The position numbers and the translations under genes are program-made. This document shows positions 55,001 to 64,000 of a stretch of 64,000 bases of DNA, one piece after another. Position 1 is the first letter of the stretch; each line of letters starts with the position of its first letter. The notes under the pieces are model-generated. The model was not told the DNA's origin and did not search any database. It worked only from the letters and a program-made list of their open reading frames with translations. This DNA is from Tetmemena sp. SeJ-2015 (lineage: Eukaryota; Ciliophora; Spirotrichea; Sporadotrichida; Oxytrichidae), in the NCBI GenBank assembly GCA_027382625.1, contig JAJKFJ010022503.1, positions 1 to 64,000 of the forward strand, given 5' to 3'.

Positions 55001-57800
55001 ACGAAGTTGCAAATCTCCATTTAAACCTTTTAAACCAACCACCCATTTTAAATTAATTCTCCGTTATATAACTTTTATTTGTTTTTAATTTAAAATAATT
55101 ATTGTGATCATATTTATATAATATAAATATTTATTTCAATTAATATTTTAAAATATAATACCCTTAGAGAAAAAGAAATTAATCAGAAATTTTTCAGATT
55201 AAGAAGCTAATATCACGGAGACAATTAAACGAACAAAGGATTAAGTTAATAAAATAAATTTAATTATTTTTTTTTTTAAAATTGCTATTAAATTTTTTAT
55301 TTACATGATTAAATAAATCTCTAATTTCAAGTTCTTCTAATAAATTATTATTTTAATAAAGTAGGGATTTTAATTAAAGCCGATTATTGTTTAAAATAAA
55401 AATTGAGAGTTGCAACTTCATGTCAGTTAAAATCGCAGATTCACCCCCTGATTTGCAGCTTGTTTTATATCTCAACAAAAATTAAAATCAATTCTTCTTT
55501 CATCATTGCCTCAGCCCCTCTCAACAGCGAGATATGACTCGCGCACCCTTCTTCTTCCCTTCATCATTTTAACTAGAACTCGTGTTATTTTTAACTTTAA
55601 ACTGAGTGGTTCCACAAAAAAGTTGCAAGGGATGAAAAGTTTTTAGAATTTGATGCCAAATCTAATGGTGTAATTATTATTCAAATCAGGCACACTTAAA
55701 CTGCCACTCATTAAAGCCTTTTTAATTTAATACTTAATTTAATTCTCTTTTTTATTAAATTCTCACCTATAATACTATATAAAAATTTATATCTTCTTAA
55801 TGCTCTTAAATTAGTACTTTTAATAAATTCTTAGAATTTAGAATATAAAAATTTAATAAAATGATAATTGTTAGTTTCTAATATTTTTAATAAAAATTTA
55901 AAAAAATAATTTCAAAAAGATTAATTGATTTAAGTTAATTTTATGATATATTTTAAGAAACGAACATAGTTTCTTAAAGTAAATTTCATTAAGGATAGCA
56001 ATAAGTTGAGAGCAAGACCAGCAAAGAACAAATTTTCCTCTAAATTTATTCCAACAAATATAGTCAAGCAGTAATATTTAATTGATTTGTTATTATTAAA
56101 TTAGAAAGCTTATAAATTGGCAATTTTGATTCCAAAATCATTTGTCTTAGGACATAGACTAAGACAAGCCGCTATCGCCGAGGCTTATAATATTTTTTTT
56201 TAGTTTGGTAGTCCCTTGGTGAGTTAGTGTATTTAAAAGAAGGGTGTTTGGATTGTTACGAATTCTGAAATTTTCCGAAATTTTAATATTCCCCCGCCTA
56301 ATCCTCTCACTTAGATTAGTAGCCGTTTTTTGGGGTGGGAACCCTTTCAAAGGGGCAATATTTGCGGTGAAAAACATCAAGAAATTGGCGGTTAAAAGAG
56401 TAAGAGTATTTTTACTCATTTACCCCCAAAAACCCCAAAGGGGGGTTTAGGAGGGCATATGCTGTCAAGCTGCTTAATAGAATAACCCCCAATACCGAGG
56501 AAACATACCCGGGGTTTTCCCAAATTTTGGGGAAACTATTTGATTTTTTCCGCCTCTTGGGATTTTGTGACTAGTTATTGAGGGGTTTTAATAAAATAGT
56601 GAAACCTGTAGATTCAGGTATGCTCAGAGTATGAGCCAATGGAAGCCTTGTCCTATCTCGTTCCCCTAAATGAAAGCAGTGCATCATTACTTTTAACTGT
56701 TGTCTTGTGTTTCATTCCATGGTTCAGATCACTTCCATTTATGATGTGTTAATTATAAAGTGGGGTTATCTCTTAAGTCTTTAATTCCTTAATTGGTTTG
56801 TTTATTCATTTATAGAGAAGGAGTGAAGTATCTTAGAGCTCTCAAACAGCCAAAGCTTGAAAATATTTTTGACCACATTTTAAATTTAAACATCTTTAAA
56901 AAAAATATTTTTTGTTTTTTTAGCTTAAAATTTTGTAGAAATATATTCATTTTTTTTTAAAAAAAAAAAATATTCTTTATTCCCAAAACCCTTAAAACGA
57001 TAAAATAATATCAAAACAATTTATAAAATAAGAAATTTATAATAGAACTTTTATTATTTTTTATAATTTTAAATAAAATTTTTTTTTCTTTTTAGGGGAA
57101 AATTTTAAAAAAGGAAATTTAAAAAAAATTTAAAAATTAATATAAAATGGAAAAAAAATTCCCTTACCCGGTTTACTATCTCCTAAAAATTACTAAAAAA
57201 TCCATTTGAATTTTTTAAAGAATTTTTTTAATAAAAACCCCCCTTTTAGAAAAATTTTTCGAAAACAAATTATAAACAAAAATATAAAAATTAAAAATTA
57301 AAAATAAAATCTCCAAAAAAATAATTAAAAAAAATTTTAAAAATTTTTAAAAAACGTAGTAAATTTGGTTTTTAATAAAATAAGTGAAAACCCTTTTTTT
57401 TCCTTTTTAATGTTTCAAAACCCCCCCTTATTTTTTAATCAATCAGAATTTTTAAATTTAAAAATTTTTACTTAATATAGAAGTGGAACCCTTTTTAAAA
57501 AAATTTTTAAAAATTTAAAAAATTTTAAAACTTTTTAAAACCCTTAATTATTAATTTGTATAAAAAAAAGTTTTTTGGAATCATTTTAAAAAACCAAAAA
57601 ACTATTTGCTACAAAACTCATTTATAAATCAAATTATTTTAATTCCAAAAAAGATTAAAAAATTTTTAAATTTTTAATTGAAATTAAATTTAAATTTAGC
57701 ATCCCAAATTTTTTTAACCCAAGTAAATTTTTTATCCAGTATATTTTAATTACATCTCCCCTAAAAATTTCCCTATTACAATTAGGAAATTAAAAAAATT
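52070..57800. other. Gene-poor, homopolymer-rich region, possibly low-quality assembly
   Basis: Long runs of A, T, and unusually also of C and G (for example 53160-53200, 54615-54635, 56330-56450, 57060-57560) dominate, unlike the rest of the window. Apart from repeat copy C (55385-55700) and a GC-richer patch at 56150-56830, I see no gene. The odd homopolymers look like consensus errors from low-coverage long reads, so broken frames here should not be read as biology without rechecking. Confidence 0.5.
55385..55700 (+). repeat. Dispersed repeat family, copy C (direct orientation)
   Basis: It contains GAGAGTTGCAACTTCATGTC and AAATCGCAGATTCA, and further down TTGCAAGGGATGAAAAG, colinear with copy B (41905-42215) and with the end of the window. 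No inverted partner was seen nearby. Confidence 0.7.
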
Positions 57801-57809
57801 AAGAAAATA

Positions 57810-58370
57810 TTATAATTCCCAGATAACCTAAGTGAACAACTAATAGAGACTTTGACTGAATCAACATCTAATTCCTAGAATGATCAAGAATTATTTAATT
57901 ACAACTTGAACAATGGAAAATTTATAATTACAAATCCTGATCTCGCAAAGATACTTGAAGTTTAGCCACTTAATCGATCTTTTGATGTTGTTTCTTTCAA
58001 GACTATAATATAATTATTTTTACAATTAAAATTTATTTATTACACTAACTACAATAAATTAGTAGCATATTTTGAATTTTATCCTCTAAATTGTAATTTG
58101 TTATTTTTAAAATGTAAGGACTCATAATTTTAAAATAAAATAACTCTCTTTCTTATTTTATCCTTCAGGAATTATATTCTAAAGAATAAAGATTCAAAGA
58201 AAAAAAGAAAAAGAGATTAAGCATTTGTTTAATTAGATATTGAGTAATTTATTAAAAAAAAGGAAATTGGAGATGAGTTGTTTGATATGTAATTTTGGAG
58301 CATCTCTAAGTAGGGGGCAGCTTTAAACATAGATTTTCTCTAGTTACCAATATAGCTTTTCTAACCCTGA
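57810..58370 (+). CDS. Unrecognised protein with an acidic N-terminal part and a basic, NLS-like patch
   Basis: Block 1 (about 57815-58010): DNLSEQLIETLTESTSNSQN, FNYNLNNGKFIITNPDLAKI, LNRSFDVVSFKTII. Block 2 (about 58180-58370): a basic KKKRKRDQ patch, then VQLDIEQFIKKKEIGDELFD, MQFWSISKQGAALNIDFLQL, ending FQP and TGA (about 58368). An AT-rich gap separates them. There is no ATG-led start in the window's clean sequence and no domain. Confidence 0.45.
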
Positions 58371-58399
58371 CAAATTTTGGGGATAAAAATTTACCTGTT

Positions 58400-58575
58400 T
58401 ATTTTATGGTGAGAATTAGAGTAGTTGAATGTTTCAAGAACTCTGAAATCAGCTAAGATTTAGGTAGGTGACAACCACTTCTCCTTATCTTCCTCTTTCA
58501 ATATTTGAATTATCTGCTTTTTCGTTTTTCAGGATTTGAGAGCCGTATGCCCTGAAATCTCTTCACATCTAATTC
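58400..58575 (-). CDS. Minus-strand coding segment among plus-strand segments
   Basis: Reading leftward from 58575: ERIRCEEISGHTALKS, an in-frame TGA, then KTKKQIIQILKEEDKEKWLS, PTQILADFRVLETFNYSNSH. Both sides of the TGA are clearly coding-like in one frame. Being short and inverted relative to coding DNA on both sides, it may be an inverted MDS of a scrambled gene, or a separate small gene. Confidence 0.4.
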
Positions 58576-58934
58576 TTTCAAAAATTATCAAAAAATCTAA
58601 AATAAATCTAAAATTATAGGAATCTAATATAAATTAATCAATCTCTGCTAAAAACATAGTATAATATTTTATTAACAAATCATACAAATCCAATGTGCAT
58701 TCACAAATTATATTTCAAATACATTTCATCTAATCTGTATTACCTTTTAAATTTAAGAATAATAAATATTTAATTAAAATAAGAAAATATTTAAACCAAT
58801 AATTTTTTTAGACTCACTTGAAGAACTATGCGTTAAAGCATAATTATTGATTCTTAAATAATATTTAATTATTTATTTTATACAAATTTACATAAATATT
58901 TTATTTGAATAAATTGATAACAAATTTAATTTAA

Positions 58935-60350
58935 CAGATACTGAATATAAATTTGAAAATGAGATTAATGAGTATGATTAAAATTAATTTTCATACGAAA
59001 ATTCCTCACTAATTTTAAATCATAATTTTAAATATGTAAATTGGAATTGTCGATTAAGTTGTGCTTCATTTGAAAGTTTAACACCTTTATCTGATGATTT
59101 TCCCTTAATATAGATATAGGAGATAATTCAATTTTACTTAAGTAATAAATTTTATAATTAATTAAATTAAAAATATAAGAATCTGTGAATCAGCGCTATT
59201 TTATTTGATCATATAATAAATGTCTACACGTTAAGAGTTTTAATATACTGTTTATGATGCTAATTAATTATTTTTAAAACATTTAAGAAATATGAATTTT
59301 ATTCAAATATATTAAGCATAGAATATGGCTATCCGATGGATCAATCAATTTTTAGCAAGACCAGCAGATAAGAAATTTCTTTCAATATTTAAAACAATAA
59401 TTCATTAATTCTTTTCGTTTTTACAATTAATTAAACAATAAAATCAAAGTTCAAATACCTTAAATTAAGATATTGCTATTCAAGTTTATTTAAATTATTA
59501 ATTTAATCTTTAAAATATTATTAATATGTTAATATAGGAAATAGTTTGTTTATATCTATGTTCTTTAGATAATTATTTGACTTTGTTATTTATTAATCTG
59601 GAGGAAGAAAGTTTAATTCTTATTTTAAAATATCTTAAGTATTTAGGACTCTCCTTTAATTTTATTAAAGAGTTTAAAAGCTAAATATGAGTTATTTAAT
59701 CAAGATAAATGAATATATTTTAATATAATTATTTTAAGTATTAATTAAATAATTTAATTTAATAAGTAAAGTTAAAATATTATTGACAATAGCGATAAAC
59801 TCCTAGTTAATTAAGGCCATGCTGTTAACTTGTTCGCTAACTTTTTAAAAGAAGTTTAAATATGATTTCTTATTTTTTCAAGATTTTTAATTGTTTATCG
59901 ATTTAATACAACTAAAATCAAAATATAATTATAATAGAAATAAATAGAAGGTAAAATAATTGAAAGATCATAATTTAATTATTTAAAGGAATAAGATATT
60001 CATCATGCAATTGAATAAACTATTGAATGACTCAGGTCAATTTAAAATAATTAAAGAGATGTTCAATTGTAAGAGTATAAGATCAACAGCTACACACTCC
60101 TTATAAAACATGCAAACAAAATGACTGCTACAACTTTCTGAACCTAAAATTGATATTTTGGGCATTTTATTTTACTTTTTTTGTTTAAAGAATTAAAACT
60201 TCTGAAGTAGAGAAAGATAGTTTATTATTGCTAACCTTTATGAGTCTATTCTGAAAGAAATAAGGAAGCAATTCATCATTGTCTAAATAAAAATTGCTCA
60301 TTAGTCTGATAGGATATAATTTGTATTAATCAGCCGAATTTATAATCAAT
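58935..60350 (+). CDS. Scattered plus-strand coding segments, unrecognised
   Basis: Segment at 58935-59150: TEYKFENEINEYDQNQFSYE, NFKYVNWNCRLSCASFESLT, LSDDFPLIQIQEIIQFYL. Segments at about 60085-60350: QQLHTPYKTCKQNDCYNFLN, IKTSEVEKDSLLLL, then a frame change and YESILKEIRKQFIIVQIKIA. Between them (59150-60075) is AT-rich DNA with nothing recognisable. Whether these belong to one gene is unknown. Confidence 0.35.
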
Positions 60351-61030
60351 TATTCTTACACATCAAATTAAAAAAAATAATGATTTAATTAATTTTCTAC
60401 AAAAATAATTATCTTCCGAATAAAGAATAAGTAGGATATCTTAAGCGTTAGTAACTTTAAATAGATATTCACGAGTTAAAGTTATTTTTAAACTTTTTTT
60501 GTATTTATAATTGAAAATGTGACATTTTATACTCTATGACTTCCTTACATTAAGGAAACCTTTAATTTAGCAGTAAAATAAAATAGATGAGCACTCCCAT
60601 TTTAAAGAAGTAATCCAAAAAATAAATAATAGAAACTTGATGCCTTTATTCATTTTTATTAATCTTCGCTTCATAAATATTTATTAATTATAACTTGTAT
60701 CATAAGAAATATAATTAATTAATTAATTAATTAATTTATATAGTTAATATAATAGGTTACTCATTTTTATTTTATATTTGATGGCATAGTTAAAACTAAT
60801 TTAAATTAATAAAAAAGAATTTGTATATTTCTACAAATTGGGTAAGTTGTAATTTTGATAACTGTTAAAATGAGTTGCCTTGAATGGTTATGAGTATAAA
60901 ATAATTCTGATAATGTCATAATCTTAGTTATCTCCATAAATTTTATGATTAATTGTGTTAAAGTTTTATGTTTAATAATTAGATAGTAAATGTAAAAAAG
61001 AAGTATATAATCTGAAATAATAATATAAAT

Positions 61031-63792
61031 ATGTCTAGCCCTGTTGTAAGTAAAAAAGTCTTATTTTATTTTTGGTAACTGATGAGTTTTCTTAATGGAA
61101 CTTGGTTGATTTTAAAGAATTTAGAGTGGTGGTAGTATGTTAAAAGATTTATAGATAGATCCACTTAAGATGAGAACCTATGGCATGAAAAAGCCATTAG
61201 ATGAAAAGGAAGAGAAGATTCTAAAACTACTTGAAGAAAATAAGAGGTATTATCCCACTTCCAAGAATGGTAATTGCATTACTACATATCACTCACTATA
61301 TTTAAAACTAATTTTTTACTCCATTAATTATTATAAATTATCCCTCATTTTCAAAAATAAATTTATTTATAATATCTTAAATTAACCTCTTTACACTTAT
61401 TTTATTTCAAATCAGAAGGTTTTTTATTTAAATATAAAAGAAAAAAATTTAATAATAATCTTATTTAATTTTATGATGTCTAAATTAGGCTTTTAAAAAG
61501 TTAAAATACTAAATATCAAGGCAAATTAGTTATCAATTAAAAATATATTTAAATAATCAAATATGTACAAATTAATCAAAATATAAAGCACATAGTTATC
61601 TATTAAATATAAAATATTGAAATAAGAGAAATTTTAATTTATTAAATCCATGAAATTACAAAACTTGGATATTATGATTTGTAACTTAATTTATGGGAGC
61701 AAAATTAGAAGAATTTATTATTTGATAATATTTAATTTATTATAAGTTAATTTACCTTAATTTAAAAATGAATTAATATATAGGTGCTGTGGATGAATGG
61801 GGAGCTGTAATAAAGCACCAGGCTGAGTAGCATAATTTGAACTCTTAACTGCAAGTGCAAATGGACAAACAAAGCAAAAATGCTTACAAGTACGAACATA
61901 TCCCACTCAAATAAAATGTAACATATTATTTTAGAGAAGTGCTCCAAAAAGATTTTGAAAGAAAAAGAGCAGAGCAAGAACTATAAAATTAAATCAAACA
62001 AAGAGAAATGGAAATCCAAAAAGAATACTAAAGGCAACAGGAAGACAAGCTCAACTTCATTAGAAACTAAGAACAGCTCACTAGAGCAAGCGTTACAAGT
62101 CTCAACAAGAGACAAATGAATGAGATCCAACATAATTTCATTATATATTCAATTATAAAATTAAACATTTTTTATTTTAACTGTATAAATAAATTATTAA
62201 ATAATTATTTATTTAAAAAAAAATTATTAGAAATTTATTTAAATAAAGAATTCTATTTTATATTATAAATTTTTAATGGCTTTCTTTAAATTAATATTTG
62301 TTGTAAATAGTATGTTTAAAAGTTACAGGATATAATTTTAATGAGAATAAAGATAGAGGAGGCCCTAATGACTGGCTAAACCAATTAAATACTCAAATGA
62401 TTAAGTAAAATACTCTTCTCTTAAAATTTATTTATGAAACACTCTGTTACTTAGTGTCTTTAAAGTATTGACTCTAAGACTATCAAACTTATACTTCCTT
62501 CTTTCACAATAACGTACTTAATTCAAGACATTTTGCAAAAAGAACCTTAAATTTTCATCATTATATCTAATCTATTTGAATAAAATGATAGAGATATATA
62601 TTCATTCATTCTTCGTATTATTTTTAGAATTTTAAATTTAAACTATTACTTAATAAAATACAAGTTGTTATAAATAAAAAATATCGCGTTTTCCCATAAT
62701 TCGTTAAAAATAGAATTTGATTTTTAGTAAAATTAAGCTTAAAAGAGATATTCTATGACTTATGAACTTTTAAAAAGCTTAATATAATACTTGATGAGAT
62801 TATATTATATATAGTTGTTTATCCAATATAGGAATCAGTAGTTTGTAAGTTATTTTTCTTTAGAATATTGCTAAATCTTTATTATCATAAATTTATAAAT
62901 ATAGCTGAGAATTTAATAGAAAATTGAATTAAATAATTATTTAAATTAAAATAGAATCAATCAGTGGCAGTTGAGAGTGTTTGATTTAAATAATTATTAC
63001 TCCATTCGATTCACGATGAAATTAAAAGCACTTTTTATTCTAGCAACTTTTGTGTGGGAGCACTCAGTCAAAAGTTATAAGAGACTCAGATTAAATGAAA
63101 AAACAAATTCAAGTTTGATAAGAGTGCGTGAGTAATAACTCGTAGATGAGAGGTGCTACAAACATGATTAAAGGAGAAACTCATATTAATTTTCAATGAG
63201 CTATCGAGCAAGCCCTATATTGAGCTACAAAGCTCATATTTCAAAGGCCATCATTTTACAACTCTTCATCGATTATTTTAATTTAATTTCCATTTTCATT
63301 TAATTTTTAACTATAATTGTATATTTATTGTTTATTTAATAATTGTAGCTATATTTAATTATTAAGTCTTAGAGAACTTAATTTATTTTATTATAAGTTA
63401 TGCGAAAAGATATATAATGAGAATTCATGATTAATGTAAATAAATTTGTAATTTATTAATTGGTTGGTGTGTTATAATTATCATTGTCGGAAGGCGTGAT
63501 TCTTTTAAATGCAAAATAGTTTTATTAGAGTATTTGACAGTTATAATTAGAGAGAGTGGGATAAAGAGATGGGAAAGAAAATGGCAGATGAAGCCTTAAA
63601 AGAGCAAAGACAGTACGAAGACCTCATTAAACTTAAAAAAGAAACGTTCACTCGCCAGTTCTAAGACGACTACACTGAAAAGTAAAGGATTAAGCAACTC
63701 GAACAACTTCACAAGGAGCATGAAAAGGAGGAAGCAAAAAAAATGCAAGAATACAACTCTATCAAGCAGATGCAAAATCAACTAGAGTTCAC
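61031..63792 (+). CDS. Long coiled-coil protein (3' end beyond the last coding block not defined)
   Basis: The ATG at 61031 gives MSSPV, a GTAAGT...ATTTAG intron (61046 to about 61125), then SGGSMLKDLQIDPLKMRTYG, MKKPLDEKEEKILKLLEENK. After a gap of about 510 bp (61270-61780) comes GAVDEWGAVIKHQAEQHNLN and a long heptad-like stretch (DFERKRAEQELQNQIKQREM, QRQQEDKLNFIRNQEQLTRA) to about 62145, a short piece near 62340 (ENKDRGGPNDWLNQLNTQMI), and after a gap of about 1.1 kb holding repeat copy D, WDKEMGKKMADEALKEQRQY, FTRQFQDDYTEKQRIKQLEQ. It resembles flagellar/ciliary or basal-body coiled-coil proteins in composition only. The gene probably continues past the window. Confidence 0.6.
62985..63260 (-). 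repeat. Dispersed repeat family, copy D (inverted orientation)
   Basis: Reading rightward it matches the reverse complement of copy B: AACTTTTGTGTGGGAGC, AAGTTATAAGAGAC, GAGGTG...ATGATTAAAGGAGAAAC, TCATATTAATTTTC. It lies in a spacer of the coiled-coil gene and faces copy E 650 bp away. Confidence 0.7.
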
Positions 63793-63904
63793 AACAAATT
63801 ATTATTTTTCATGCTATCATCAAAAAATATTTTTTACTTTTAAATTATCAAATAGAACAATATTTTCTCATAAAGCTTTTAATTTGTTCAATATAGTAGG
63901 AAAT

Positions 63905-64000
63905 TAAATTCAAATCGGAGATTGATTAAAATGGAGAGTTGCAACTTCGTGGCAGTTGAAATCTCAGATTAATCTCTGATCTAGAGCTTGTTCTAAGTAA
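63905..64000 (+). repeat. Dispersed repeat family, copy E (direct orientation, cut by window end)
   Basis: AAATCGGAGATTGATTAAAA, GAGAGTTGCAACTTCGTGGC, then AATCTCAGATTAATCTCTGA. It is colinear with the starts of copies B and C and truncated at 64000. Confidence 0.7.

Noticed and set aside
56159..56450. Overlapping open frames on both strands (86 and 68 codons)
   Set aside because: They lie in the homopolymer-rich zone of doubtful sequence quality. Neither has a recognisable pattern.

Overview
The window looks like germline (micronuclear) DNA of a ciliate. It is very AT-rich, and almost no gene is a single open frame under the standard code. Genes become readable when TAA and TAG are read as Gln. 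The duplicated block at 23581-23833 / 24108-24360 supports this directly, because CAG/TAG/TAA/CAA exchange freely between its copies. TGA ends several genes, but it also sits in frame inside at least eight coding stretches, so UGA may be sense (perhaps Trp) away from gene ends. Introns are very short (about 20-63 nt, GT...AG). Coding segments (MDSs) are separated by AT-rich spacers (IESs) with short direct repeats (pointers) at their edges, some only 14-17 bp long. Several genes are scrambled. Scrambling suggests a spirotrich-like germline. The possible UGA recoding recalls karyorelict/Condylostoma-type codes, so the lineage is left open.

Layout. 1-4.6 kb: two minus-strand paralogues of a small Cys-rich LITAF/BRI3-like protein; the second carries a 976-bp inverted-repeat element between 15-bp direct repeats. 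6.0-8.8 kb: a minus-strand CAP/SCP-domain gene. 10.1-11.1 kb: a scrambled gene for a small secreted protein. 11.3-17.2 kb: a minus-strand Aquarius (AQR)-like spliceosomal helicase whose helicase core is split odd/even between two clusters. The even cluster lies inside a plus-strand gene, and an RGG-box gene is nested in the AQR locus. 19.8-26.7 kb: C-lobe and very long Ser/Asn/Gln-rich tail of an AGC protein kinase. 27.6-29.2 kb: an AGC kinase N-lobe, apparently of the same gene and in reversed order.

29.2-41.7 kb: mostly minus-strand genes, namely a probable RNase PH-fold exosome subunit and several unrecognised proteins, with one plus-strand gene at 37.5 kb. 42.9-43.8 kb: a double-CDGSH iron-sulfur protein. 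44.0-52.1 kb: plus-strand genes including a PHD / extended-PHD (PZP) chromatin reader, interrupted by a 1,568-bp element with inverted ends and 9-bp direct repeats. 52.1-57.8 kb: nearly gene-free and unusually homopolymer-rich. 57.8-64 kb: plus-strand coding segments ending in a long coiled-coil gene that runs to the window edge.

Mobile and repeat content includes the two inverted-repeat elements, a dispersed family with five copies (some in inverted pairs), a tRNA-promoter-like GC-rich unit and three other GC-rich islands. Gene names rest on motif recognition by eye. MDS boundaries are exact where a pointer is quoted and approximate elsewhere.
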